A program made the translations under genes and the position numbers. DNA of 64,000 nucleotides from Colletotrichum lupini (taxonomy: Eukaryota > Ascomycota > Sordariomycetes > Glomerellales > Glomerellaceae), in contig NC_064679.1 of NCBI RefSeq assembly GCF_023278565.1, positions 62,001 through 126,000 of the forward strand, read 5' to 3'. Positions within the stretch are counted from its first letter, which is position 1, and each line of letters begins with the position of its first letter. Of this stretch, positions 1 to 11,233 are shown one piece after another. The notes beneath the pieces were generated by a model, which was given only the letters and a program-made list of their open reading frames with translations, was not told the DNA's origin and searched no databases.

Positions 1-1547
1 CCGACACCCCAGCCACTTGCCGAAGCCATGATTGGATGGCGGGTTCCCTCCTTCCCTGATGACGACGACCAGCCCGCGCTGGGCGGACATCGGTGCTCCT
101 TGGCGGCGCCGCTGCGTTGCTTCTCCACCCCGGGCCTGCGCGTTCCCATCATCAGCACCGTTTCTCGCCTCGCCTTACCTTACCTTGAGGATACCTTACC
201 ACGATACTTACCTCACACAGTCACCATCCAAGGCATTCTCTCAGCTGCGTACCTCAATGAGTGATCCGACCTGACGCTACAGCGGACCTTCCAGTGATTG
301 CCACCATGCTTCAGGGGCTGTGACGACTGATGCGTCACACAATGTTGCTGCGGACTGCGCCGTCAGCCAGGTACCTCAGAGCTGTCATTGTTAGTCGATC
401 CAGTGGGCTGGATTGCACCGTTTCCACAGTTTCGCCGGCACGAGACCGCTGGGGAACACGGAGGCGCTGACGGCGACTGGAGGAAGCTCGTCTTGGCAAC
501 TGCTCACTTGTCGTTGCTTGCGCCGCTTCGAGTCTTAGTGCTTTCCCTTTCTTGTTCAATTTGGCCTGTCAGTCCCGTCACTCTGGCAGCCGGTCTCTTC
601 TGTCTTCCAAGTTGGTGGCACTTGCCTGCGCAGTACCAGAGTAAAGTAGCCATCTTGAGGAAATGGAAATGGAATGGGAAGGAAACAGACAACCTGAACG
701 AACAGTGTGCCTTCCCGTTGCTTGCAGCTGCATCGCAATCATGGAAGGCAGGAGCATCCGTGAAAGTATCAGGTACCTTTCCTTCCCGTCCCCTTTGGAT
801 TGCCGCATCTGCATCCACGGGCGTTGTTTTCGGTATACTCAGCCATCCCCCGCATCATCTTCAATTTGCTTCCTCTCGTCACGCCTTTCCCGTTTTGCCG
901 TTTATCGTTTCTTCTGTCAAGCACAACCTTGACGTCTCGTTTCGTCCACAGCTGCAAGCCGCAAAAAAGCCAGGACTCCAGACACACCCCCATCGTGAAC
1001 ACATCTACTCCGTAACCTTGTCACCTATTCACTCCCCTGCGATTTGCCAAGCTTCCCGCCCACTTTGTCACTCCATATCCAGCATATCTTCGATCAAGGT
1101 ATATGGCAAAGTACCTTACTTTACGTACCTGACCCAAAGTGCCTATCTCTACAAGGCACACCGCGCAGCTTTTGTTGATACCAGGTAACAGAAGATACCT
1201 CACATCCAATCCACTCTCTCCAATGCCCTCCATGCAAGTCCTCCTCCCACACTCTGCTCAACTGTTGCATTCCTTCGTTCCGTCACTAACAATTGTGGCC
1301 CTACTTTAGCTCATGACGGACACGGTACGAATACCTTACTGGCTCAATCTCCCCAGACAAAGTCCAAGACAGGAAGTCGCCCAACGGATGCGCTTCGGTC
1401 CTCACTTCTTCGGCCCATCCACTCGTCGTCCCGTTCGGTCGGAGCTATTTTCCCACCACCGTTCCGCGCCCGCGTTGCATCCCTCCACTCCTCCCACCCC
1501 AGTCCTCGGACAGTCAACGGGGGTCGCTGGGTGAGAGGTACCTCGTC

Positions 1548-1570
1548 CTCTCTCTCTCTCTCTCTCTCTC
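1548..1570. repeat. (CT)n microsatellite
   Basis: About eleven uninterrupted CT units lie in the CT-rich leader region some 370 bases upstream of the ATPase start codon. Confidence 0.9.
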
Positions 1571-1610
1571 GTTCGTCCGTTGCGGAGATACGTCCAGATC
1601 TTCCAGTATC

Positions 1611-1641
1611 CCATCCATTATCCATCCATTATCCATCCATC
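1611..1641. repeat. 11-bp tandem repeat, about 2.8 copies
   Basis: The unit CCATCCATTAT is repeated head to tail at 1611, 1622 and (partial) 1633. It is a simple minisatellite in the upstream region of the ATPase gene. Confidence 0.85.
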
Positions 1642-1937
1642 CTCCTTCAGGTTTGGTCGTCTTTCCGGTACATACATCCTCGCTCCCCTCCCTTGGCACG
1701 CATTCCACCCGCCACAAAAGTATAACTTAACGCTGCCTCCTAGCACACACCTCTCTTACCCTTCCCTCTTCTTTTTCCCTTCTCTTCTTCATCACCACCC
1801 CCAAGCTCTGAGCTTGCCCGTTCTCTATTAACAGATTTCTTTCCAGATCAATATCTGCAGGGCTTTACCAAAAGCACCAACACACACCATCCAACCCCCC
1901 CAAGCGCGCGTTTTAAGCCGTTACCTACCGATATCCG

Positions 1938-4900
1938 ATGGGAGAACCCGAAGCCGTCAGGCATGGTGAACACAACACAGCTGCCGCGGAAGTGAATCCC
2001 GAGCAGGACGAGCCGCCGTCTATACCGCGGCCCCCGCCCATTCCCAACCCGGTCCCTCAGCGACCTGCCCATTCGGTTCCTGTCACGGACATAGGTCTCC
2101 TCTGGCAAACCGACCTTGAAAATGGTCTCTCAAAGGCCGATGCTGCCGCCCGTCTTGAACGGGACGGGCCTAATCGTATCGAGGGCGCAAAGGGCCTATC
2201 CGTTTGGGAGATTGTCATGAGACAAATCTCCAACAGTCTGACCTTGGTTCTTGTCATTGTCATGATTCTGTCCTTTGCTATCCAAGATTACATTGAAGGA
2301 GGTGTCATCACCGCCGTTATCCTTCTTAACATCGTCGTGGGGTAAGTTACGTCGCCTGCCTTCACCCTGTTACTTCGCAGTGGCATATGTCTGCTTCCCC
2401 CTGGTTTCTCGTGCCTGGCCTACCGATTCTATGATTCTCTTGAGTTGTTGCAAAGCACGACTGGCCACTCACCTGGCTGCCGCCCCACGACTGGGTAGGG
2501 TGACTGCTGACCGCTCCTGTGGACCGCGCACTCAATGTACCCTGCTCGCGAGATTCTTGGCAAAGTGGCTCATCCTCTACCCCTGCCCCCGAGCCAACTC
2601 GGTCTCACACACCTTTCCTACCCAGCACTTGAGTCGCCAAGCATTCGTGGCTGACATCTTTCTAGCTTTGTCCAGGACTACAATGCCGAACAGACTATCC
2701 AGAGTTTGTACGCGCTGTCCGCCCCGACGTGCAAGGTCGTCCGTGACGGAATCGCGGAGACCATCAAAGCCGAGACTCTGGTCAAGGGTGATCTTGTCAT
2801 GATCGCCGTCGGCGATGTCGTCCCAGCTGACCTTCGTCTTCTCGAGGGAATTAACCTCTCCATCGACGAGGCCCTACTCACCGGCGAGTCCCTGCCCATC
2901 AGCAAGCACCCCGAGGCACTCTTCGAGGAGGCTGATATTCCCCTCGGTGACCGCATCAACATGGTGTACTCGGCTACCACCGTCACTCGAGGACGCGCTC
3001 GCGGTATCGTCACCACCACTGGTATGGAAACCGAGGTGGGGAAGATCGCCATGATGCTTCGCACTACTCGTAAGAGAGACGAGAATGCCTCACTCCCCGC
3101 CCGCGCTCTCGCGCGTTTCAAGGCTGCCATGAAGAGCATCCTTGGTCTCGAGGGCACTCCTCTCCAGGTCAAGCTTAGCAAGTTTGCTCTTCTGCTGTTC
3201 GGTCTGGCTATCCTTCTGGCCATCATTGTCTTCGCGGTCAGCAAGTTCGACATTGACGACCAGGTTCTCATTTACGGTATCTGTGTCGGTGTCGCCGTCA
3301 TTCCCGAGTCCCTTATCGCCGTCCTCACCATCACTATGGCTGTTGGTACCAAAGCAATGGCGTCTGGAAACGTCATTGTTCGCAAGCTCTCCTCTCTCGA
3401 AGCCGTTGGTGGTGTCACCAACATCTGCTCCGACAAGACAGGTACGCTCACGCAGGGACGAATGATTACCAGGAAGATCTGGCTGGCCGAAGATACGACC
3501 GCCATTATAGAGGGCACTACCGACCCCTATGACCCGACCAGCGGCAAAGTGCGTTGGCCTGGATCGACCGCATCAAGCTCGGGCTCTAGTGGAGCGTCGA
3601 CTCCGACGGTTGAGAAGTCTGACGACACTATCATTTCCTCATCCTTCGGTGCCTTCCTCAAGGCTATTGCTCTGTGCAACAACTCCGCTGTTACCGATGG
3701 CAAGGCCTCGACCGATACTGAGTCTATGACCACCGCTACCGAGGTGCCGGTTTCGTGGACCGCCATTGGCGAGCCCACCGAGATTGCCCTTCAGGTTTTT
3801 GCTATGCGATATGGAAAGGGAAAGACAGACCTCATCTCGTCCGAAAAGACGAAGATGTTGTACGAGTTCCCCTTTGACTCCACCTGCAAGCTCATGAGTG
3901 TTGTCTACGAGTTCCCTGGCGCTCCCCGCCAGGTCTTCACCAAGGGTGCCGTCGAAGTCATGGTTGAGAGATTGGCCGAGTCGGACGACGTCAAGCAGAG
4001 GATCGCGGCCAAGGCTGACGAGCTAGCCTCAGAGGGTCTCAGAGTCCTCTGCGTTGCTCAACGATTCCTCGAAGATGCTGACAACGCTAGCGAGAGAAAC
4101 GAAAAGGAGTGCAAGCTCCGTTTCCTCGGTCTTGCTGGCCTGTACGATCCCCCTCGTGTCGAGACTCTCGGAGCCGTCAAGAAGTGCAACACGGCTGGTA
4201 TCTCAGTCCACATGGTTACTGGTGATCACATTAAGACTGCTACTGCCATTGCTCATGAGGTCGGTATCCTGCGTGGCGGCGAGCCGTCTACTGCAGTCAT
4301 GGCCGCTGGACAATTCGACGCCATGACCGACGCCGAAGTTGACGCTCTTGAAGCCCTCCCTCTTGTGGTCGCTCGATGCAGCCCTATGACCAAGGTCAGA
4401 ATGCTCGAGGCCATGCATCGTCGCAAGGCCTACTGCATCATGACTGGTGACGGTGTCAACGATTCGCCTGCTCTCAAGAAAGCCGATGTTGGTATTGCCA
4501 TGGGCAAGAGAGGCAGTGACGTTTCCAAAGAGGCAGCGGACATGGTTCTTACCGATGACAACTTTGCTTCCATCGTTACCGCCATTAAGGAAGGTCGCCG
4601 TTTGTTTGACAACATCCAGAAGGTCTGTTTATCCACACATACACATTTCCTCGAGACACTTTTCTAACCAGGCTGTCAGTTCTTGCTCCATCTCTTGATC
4701 TCCAACATCTCCCAGGTCATTCTTCTCCTTATTGGTCTGTCCTTCAAGGACAGAAGTGGCACCTCCATATTCCCTCTATCCCCTTTGGAGATTCTGTGGG
4801 TCAACCTTATTACATCCTCATTCCTGGCTATCGGTCTTGGTCTGGAGGAGGCTCAACCCGATATCCTCCTGCGTGCACCTCACAGTCTACGCGTTGGTGT

Positions 4901-5429
4901 CTTCACCTGGGACTTGATCCGCGACAAGATGATCTACGGTTTCTTCATGGGCTCGCTCTGCTTGGCCGCGTTTACTTCCGTTGCGTACGGACCAGGCGCG
5001 GGCGATCTCGGCAGCCATTGCAACGACGGCTGGAACGAGACCTGTGATGTCGTCTTCAGGGCCCGGTCCACCGTTTACGCCACCTTGAGCTTCCTGCTCT
5101 TGGTCACTGCCTGGGAGGTCAAGCACTTCCAGCGCAGCTTGTTCAACATGAACCCTGAGTTGTGGACTGGCCCCACGGCTGTGTTCAAGACCATCTTCAA
5201 GAACCGTTTCTTGTTCTGGGCCGTCGCCGGCGGCTTCATCATGACTTTCCCCGTCATCTATCTCCCTGTTGTCAACCGCGCTGTCTTCAAGCACGGCATG
5301 ATTACCTGGGAGTGGGGCATTGTCGTTGCCTGCTTGGTCGTCTATGTTGCTCTCATTGAAACCTGGAAGGCTGTAAAGCGTCATATGGGTCTCGGCATGA
5401 TTGCACGCAGTCCCGAAGGACAGGTTTAG
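1938..5429 (+). CDS. ENA: ENA-type sodium/potassium-exporting P-type ATPase (P-type IID)
   Basis: Predicted as three exons, 1938–2341, 2666–4622 and 4680–5429, giving 1036 residues. Family role: ATP-driven efflux of Na+ or K+ at the plasma membrane, for salt and alkaline-pH tolerance. Seen in order: an N-terminal cation-ATPase domain followed by paired membrane helices, the actuator motif TGES (about residues 207–210), the IPES ion-site helix (about 347–350), the phosphorylation motif DKTGTLTQGRM with aspartate near 391, the hinge motif TGDGVNDSP (about 728–736), and a C-terminal six-helix block ending in a short tail. The TQG after DKTGTLT and the long variable insert just after it are typical of the IID (ENA) group rather than of Ca2+ pumps. 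Intron 1 is 324 nt, far longer than others in the window; intron 2 is 57 nt. Length matches ENA family members (about 1000–1100). Splice sites are inferred from reading-frame continuity and GT–AG ends. Confidence 0.92.
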
Positions 5430-5756
5430 TCCGCGCGCTAGATTGAAGATGATTCTGCTGCAAAGCAGATGCCTCTGCGCAGGCTGTAGTCAAATGCGTG
5501 GGAAGTTTCCTGGTAATCGGTGCCTCGGTGCGGAGTATTGGCGGGATTAATATCGGATCCAACATCGGTAATGGGAATCAGGCAGAATGTGGCTATTCAA
5601 CATGAGTCTGGCAGGCTTTCGGGCTTTGGTGATGCGTTCGCTTTCGTCACACTCTTTTAGTATCTTTTCTACAAGGCTTTGGCTGTCGAGGATTTACTCC
5701 AGCCCCAAATTGCCACGCAATAAAATGAACTCGATGTTTCGAGCTCAACACACACT
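5430..5756. other. Convergent intergenic spacer
   Basis: This spacer holds the 3' ends of the ATPase gene (plus) and the sulfotransferase-like gene (minus). I see no coding signal in it. Confidence 0.5.
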
Positions 5757-6536
5757 CTAAATGTTCCCTTGCGTACTAATGTGCTGACGTTCAGTGAACC
5801 CTTGGTTCTCTGCATACTTTTCGACAAAACCTGCTTCTCTCCTCTCCTGCTCAACCTTCTTCTTATACTCAACCCAATCATCGCTCCTCGGAAATGGCAC
5901 ATTCGGCACCTCGGCCCCCCAAAACGCACAAAGCGGCTCCCACCCGTCTCCAAGTCTCAACTCGAGGAACTTACGCCCATCGGTCCTAAACGCCCTCAAC
6001 TCCTCATGGTGCCTCTGAAAATACGCCTTTCCATTCTTTCCAAAGTCGTTGTCCCAGCAGACAGAGTGGTATGCGTTCGCCAACCCCTCCATTGGCGACT
6101 TTCGAAATTCATCCCGGTGGAGATGTGCGTGGATCAGCGTACCCCGCATCGAAGACGCCCAGGAGTCCAAGGAGCGGGTGGTGAGGATTATCGGGGTTGT
6201 AGGGTATGCTTCTGCAAGGGCGGTTGGGAAGAGGGAGGGGGGAAGTCGGAGACTGCTTCGTACGGGGAGAGGAGGGCGTCCCATTGGGATTTTGACCAGG
6301 GGTTTGGGGGGTTGGAGATGGGGAGGTTGTCGGTTATGGCGGTGATCCAGAGGTCTTGGTGGGTGTTTTTGGCGACTTCGCGCATGTGGTATACGGGGGC
6401 GATTTTGAGGATTGCGAGGGCGTCGGCGACGGCTGAGGAGTGTCAGAGGGGTTTTAGTCAACGGGGATGGTAGGTGAGAGGTACACTGTGTGCCTGTTCT
6501 GGGGAGACCCAGGACGAGGACTTTCATTTCAGACAT
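5757..6536 (-). CDS. Sulfotransferase-like P-loop protein, frame broken by a one-base shift
   Basis: Exons read 6536–6485 and 6432–5757, with a 52-nt intron at 6433–6484. The start is the ATG at 6536 (MSEMKVLVLGLPRTGTQ); an in-frame ATG at 6623 would add 29 unlikely residues. The N-terminal GLPRTGTQS is the phosphosulfate/P-loop motif of the fungal sulfotransferase family close to Pfam Sulfotransfer_4. It is followed by the typical YHMREV, a YEAVSDFP strand and an IILTTRSLDSWASSM strand-helix. The frame must shift by one base at a C run (6 C on the coding strand, plus positions 6237–6242): YEAVSDFP reads in one frame and LFPTALAEAYP in the next. With one more C the product would be about 242 residues, slightly short for the family. 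No GT–AG intron restores the frame, so this is either a real mutation or a homopolymer base-call error. The sulfated substrate is unknown. Confidence 0.75.
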   Translation of the reverse strand: MSEMKVLVLGLPRTGTQCTSHLPSPLTKTPLTLLSRRRRPRNPQNRPRIPHARSRQKHPPRPLDHRHNRQPPHLQPPKPLVKIPMGRPPLPVRSSLRLPPSLFPTALAEAYPTTPIILTTRSLDSWASSMRGTLIHAHLHRDEFRKSPMEGLANAYHSVCWDNDFGKNGKAYFQRHHEELRAFRTDGRKFLELRLGDGWEPLCAFWGAEVPNVPFPRSDDWVEYKKKVEQERREAGFVEKYAENQGFTERQHISTQGNI

Positions 6537-7181
6537 GTTTGGCAAGTTGATCTTGTTGAGAGCGGACGAGACTACAATGATGTTGAGATGGGCGGGCACT
6601 CGTTTCGTGAATGAGCTGACCACAGCGATTTAAAGGAACTGAATACAACACTTCATTGCGGCTTCTGGGTTTGCAATAGTTTCTGCTACCTGACCTCGAT
6701 AAGAGGATCGAATGAGTCCGAGATGTTCCGCAAGGCAAGATCACGGGGCTGGCTTGGATAGGAAGCTGACTCGGAGCGGGTCGGATCGGAGATGCTCTGA
6801 GGATCCGGGGCCCGGTCGCGGTTCCACTTTTACGGGATTGCGGCCGGCGTCATTCCCGATTTTGTCCGCTGGCAGATTACGTCACTCGAAAGAAGAGCCT
6901 CTACTGCAGGAAATTTGAGGACTTCTAAGCAAAGGATGAAGTATGATCTCTGCCGAAAGAATAGGCAGTCTTGAGGGGACGGCAGGGCCACCCGATGCTG
7001 GATGCTCGACTGGGTGCAGGGAACTTTGGCCGTTGCTTGTATAGAGCCTAGCATACGGATTGGAGTTCTTCGCGAAAGAAACGGCCGCCTGAGTATTCAG
7101 TGTAGTAAGCGTTGCCAGTGATTGAAGACGTGCGTAGACCAAGTACTTGTTTAGTTCAATTCATTTGTTGATTTTCAGTGG

Positions 7182-7188
7182 CCCCCCC

Positions 7189-7222
<34 letters not shown>

Positions 7223-7383
7223 GAAGGAGGGGGCGCAGGCGGGAAAAAGGAAGAAAAAAAGGAAACAAAAAGGCGGGCGGGCGCGAGACCCCCCGCCCCC
7301 CCCCGCACCGCCCACGGCCCCGGGGGGGGCGGGGGGGGGGGGGGGGGGGGGGGGCGGGGGAGGCGGGACGGGGGGGGGGGGGG
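7182..7383. other. Poly-C/poly-G anomaly, possible assembly artefact
   Basis: Nine C residues (7182–7190) run directly into 31 G residues (7191–7221). A purine-only patch and further long G runs follow (about 7322–7383), broken by single C or A bases. Surrounding DNA is of ordinary composition. The pattern fits low-quality base calls or gap filling. A genuine G-quadruplex-forming tract is the alternative. Confidence 0.8.
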
Positions 7384-9800
7384 CAGTATAAGTAGGTCCG
7401 TACGCAGTCTAAGAAGCGACAGAGCAGGCAACAAGCATGCGCGTGCAAGCATCAACAGCCTGGATGGAGCCTGCTCACTCATGGTTGTGATGGGCATAAT
7501 CTCGATTGGTCAGCCTGGCTGGTATAAACAGTGAAAAGCGGACGACTAGCCAGCTAAGCCTTTACCAGTCGGCCGTTTTCCTTCTCTTGGTACCACCGCA
7601 ACCAGAGTATTCAACTCCTAATACGTGCAAGAAGTAGGATAGTGTGGGTGGGTATATCGGAAAGAGCTCTTATTTTGGTCACACAGAACGAAAAATACAG
7701 GAACAGCTTACTACAGAGTGAGTTCAAATAGGCACATCTTTTCTACACCAAGCAATTCGAGATTTCAGTCCCAACGTCCCACCGTCTGGTTGATATCTCA
7801 AACGCCCCCTTTTATAGTGTTAAATTCCCGCAATTGACCATGTCTTGAGAATAAGAGATACCGATACCCAGACACCGAGTAACCAGAGGGCCATCAAATT
7901 CAATGCGAGTGACACGAAACGACTGCCATGACATCAATGAAGTGCTATACTTCTACCTCAACGCGAACTTGTAGTTGAGCTCATGTGTTCAGACATAAAG
8001 GGTGGCATCCAAATTCCGATCGGAACAAGTAAAGTGATGCTGGACAGTGCAGCTCAAGTGAGCAAACACCAGTCAGTTGCGGTCTTCCACCCCAAGACAA
8101 TTTCATGTGAGTCTGTCAAAGAAGCTCCAAGTTTAATTAAGATAGAAGAGTTGGCATATTCTTATACTTAGGGCGGCTGATACCTCCACGGGAATTCAGT
8201 TTGTTCTACAGCATTTACCTACCAAAGTTACCCTGTACATCACAAAATGGCAATATTAGGGATCTACTAATATCAGGGACCATTCATCTTCAAGTTCTTT
8301 CAAGTAGACTCTCCGAGCACGGATCTCAAACTGAGGGTTCGCCCCTCCATCAGCTAACTTTACCCCTTTCGTCATCCGCTCATCGCGATTTGCCTTTCAG
8401 TCCTGCAGGCTGCGTTCATCTTTACTCACCAACACAAACTCTACCACCGAACTTCGCCCAATGCCGGAACACTCTGCAAAGTAAAATCCCCCAGGGGTCC
8501 GTCTGGAAGCGCAGGAAATCTTTCTCAATTGGAGTGGGCATGGTTTGGAGTTTGGAGTTTGTCGATTGACGGGTTGAGTTCCCTGCGAGATAGGTCCTTT
8601 CCACGCCATCGACATGGCGTTAGACTAGATCACCTTATCTTTGCAAAGCGCGACTGGAAACATTCCAATATTGCGTCGCTGTAGGACCATTACCGAAGTA
8701 CATCTTATATTATCAAAAAGAAGGAAAAGACCATGTGGTGATCTGGGGGCTTGGCTGCTTATATCTACTCATTGCTTCCATTCGCTAACAGCCACACCGA
8801 TCACCCATTCCGTGGAGCAATGTACCGAGGCATACTTTGCCACTGATAAACGTGTAATAAACCAGTTTCTCCCCAACCAGAAAGTATCGGAGAATAAGCT
8901 CCTTCGATGAAGAGCGAATCGCATTCGAAATGTATGTCGTGAGGTCAAAGCAGATGTCCCGTCACCTACCTATGTCTTCAACCTTCTCCACAATGGAAGC
9001 CACAAATAATAGTTTCATTCCACGAAAACCACCTGCCGAATACCCTAGAACTCCGCTCGTACCTCTGGAGAAGTTTTCGACTTCAAAGCGCGATGGGGAT
9101 TTGTTGATATCAGGACCACTTGTTTGGACGTCTGATCTGGCCAGTGAGAAGACAAGCTCCAAATATCCATTCTGGGCAATACTCGGCTTAAGAAAAAATC
9201 AAGAGGACAAGAGAATCAGCAGAACTTTCTTGATCAGGCAAGAAGATTGTGAGATGATGCAGCTCAGAAACCCCCCTGCAGAGTCAAACATTTTGGGCAA
9301 CTGGGGACCGGATTACCAAGGGTCCGGACCTTTGAGACCATGAGCTATACCGGACTATTAGGACAGTGGCCTTTCAGACCGAGAAGGTTCTGGTGGAATC
9401 GGATGTGACGAATCCGCGGTCCAAGCCAACCAGCCTCGGTGATTCGCCATTCTTAACCCAGGCTCGTGAACCAGCCAAATAGGGGGCACAGCGCGCCGCC
9501 GTACCCTGTTTGACAACATCGGACATCGAACGAGGGCTGGACATCGAGTGAGAGGTGCCAGCTACCTCGCACGCATCCCCTCCCGTTCCGAAGACCACCT
9601 GGTGGTCCACGATCACTTGGCCCCTGGCATCCACAAATCCTGTTGCCATCCGACGAACTGACCTGGGGGAAGGACCAGTTGATGCCACCACCATGACAAT
9701 GACAGATTCAGTCATTCATATCCATGTCGGGATAACCCATCCTCAGCCACCCCCGTCCCAGAAACAAATTTGGTGACAGGGTTGCAGCTTCAGAGTCCTA

Positions 9801-9824
9801 GCCAGGCGCGGCTATGCGCCTGGC
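9801..9824. repeat. Perfect 9-bp inverted repeat (hairpin)
   Basis: The arms GCCAGGCGC and GCGCCTGGC are separated by six bases (GGCTAT). It lies in a non-coding stretch with no flanking gene within 1.4 kb. Function unknown. Confidence 0.8.
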
Positions 9825-10140
9825 ACGGACCTCTGCAGAGGAAACCTGCGGCGAAGTGACATATGGCAGACATTTGTCAACTGTGTCACTGTCTCGGATG
9901 GGGCACAGGATGCTGAGTCGAATCCGAATGCGCGGCTTTTGATTGCTTGGCACTGGCCGGGATCGTTGACACAGTTATTGGGACATTGGGCGCTAAGACG
10001 TCGTGGAGGCTCTCATCGAGACGTGAACGCACGATGACACTCAGTGCTGCACTAGCGGCTGCCAAACAGGAGACAAAGTGTCTCTGTAAGATGCCTGTCT
10101 AGCGCTACTCCGCCTTGCTAGGCACTAGAGGCAATTGACA

Positions 10141-10164
10141 CACATAACGCTAACATGTTATGTG
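10141..10164. repeat. 8-bp inverted repeat
   Basis: CACATAAC and GTTATGTG face each other across eight bases in non-coding DNA. It is a minor palindrome with no assigned function. Confidence 0.7.
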
Positions 10165-11073
10165 CAGGCGGAACACCCCGAGGTGCTGCTGCGTGCTAGC
10201 CTTCCCGCACCAGTTACCTGAAGTTCTGCAGGAGTGAAGTCAACTCAGTCTGCGCCACTGATTAGTCTGCTGAATACTTGAACCATTAAGTAAGCTTATT
10301 GCGTTAGTTTGGAGAGAACATGCGGGCCGAGAGGTGCGACAGTGTGCAGTACGTTTGCCAAGACCGCGAGCCTGATATCGAAACCCAGCTCTCAGTGTTA
10401 CCTCGGAGCCATCATAGCTGTCGAGCAGAAACATTTGACACGACATCTTGACAAATTTAGGGGAAAGAAAGTAATGATTTGTGCCATCTGAAATGCTTCC
10501 GTAGGTATCGCAGCTTCCCGCGATCGCAGTGTGGTCTAGGCGGTGCGATTCATGAACGCACACACCATGGGAAATGAACAGCACCGCTGCCGGAGGATGA
10601 AAATAGAAGGGATCACCCTTTTCAGGTTCAGGGTCGCCATGCAGACTGAATGTGAAAGCCCACCACTTTTTGCCCGGGTCGAGAGACTGACGCTTCTAGT
10701 GGGGGTCCGTGAATCCACATTTCGTTTCGTCTGACCGTGAAAGCCGTGATCTTTGGTCGACGACCGAACCACGCTGCATGGCGTGCCGTCTGCGCGCGTT
10801 TCAAGGGTTCATCCTCGGCCGTGACTACACTCAGCCGGATGAGGCTTCCGCGGCGCCAATTGCAACAGCTTAGGCGAGTACTGACAGATTCTGACGATGG
10901 TTACTGTGAGAGAAGTCGGTTTTGCGTACCGCAAGTCTAGGTACTGAGGATACAGGCTGATGAGCCGTATGGTATTCGATGCTTCTTGGGCTGAGACTAC
11001 AATGGCTCGGATGAAGTCTCTGTGACGGGAATGCAAAGACCAAGTTGACTCGTCGTCAATGTCCAGAAGCTGG

Positions 11074-11080
11074 TATATTA
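11074..11080 (+). promoter_or_regulatory. TATA-like box of the HsbA-like gene
   Basis: TATATTA lies 154 bases upstream of the start codon at 11234 and is followed by a pyrimidine/A-rich leader. The position is compatible with a core promoter. Assignment is by sequence only. Confidence 0.5.
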
Positions 11081-11233
11081 AGACGGTGGATTTCCAGGTC
11101 TAGGTCAGATTTTCCTTCCATCTCATCAACATCCAGAAATCTCAGCTTACAACGATATTCCAACACTTTCCTAAATAACTTTCATCCTTCGCGTCAATCA
11201 GACCAAGCCTTCGCTTACCGAATACCAATCAAA

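Larger units (their letters stand above)
1..1937. other. Gene-free region upstream of the ENA-type ATPase
   Basis: No reading frame here looks like a recognisable protein; the open frames (for example 388–1188) are low-complexity, overlap open frames on the other strand and match no family I know. The stretch is pyrimidine-rich and scattered with TACCTTAC/GGTACCT-like words, a style common in fungal intergenic DNA. It probably contains the promoter and a long leader of the ATPase gene that begins at 1938. The last 300 bases are strongly CT-rich, as often seen upstream of highly expressed fungal genes (inference). Confidence 0.5.
6537..11233. other. Long gene-poor stretch (4.7 kb)
   Basis: No convincing gene was found. 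Open frames such as 8201–8569, 8930–9343 and 9374–9715 (minus) are short, lack recognisable domains and lack neighbouring exons with matching frames. The stretch contains a poly-G/poly-C anomaly (7182–7383), a 9-bp perfect hairpin (9801–9824), another inverted repeat (10141–10164) and, at the right end, the probable promoter of the HsbA-like gene. It may include decayed genes or repeats too degenerate to recognise. Confidence 0.45.

Noticed and set aside
388..1188. 266-codon open frame upstream of the ATPase
   Set aside because: Low-complexity translation with no domain, overlapping open frames on the other strand, and a position in a promoter-like CT-rich region.
2275..2802. 175-codon open frame inside the ATPase gene
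   Set aside because: It crosses the first intron in another frame; the ATPase motifs continue only in the spliced frame.
7147..7534. Gly/Arg- and Pro-rich open frames on both strands
   Set aside because: Produced by the poly-G/poly-C block; homopolymers stay open in every frame.
8930..9343. 137-codon open frame
   Set aside because: No recognisable domain, no adjacent exon in phase, and surrounded by non-coding DNA.
9374..9715. 113-codon minus-strand open frame
   Set aside because: Looks random; overlaps a competing plus-strand frame and has no homology I recognise.
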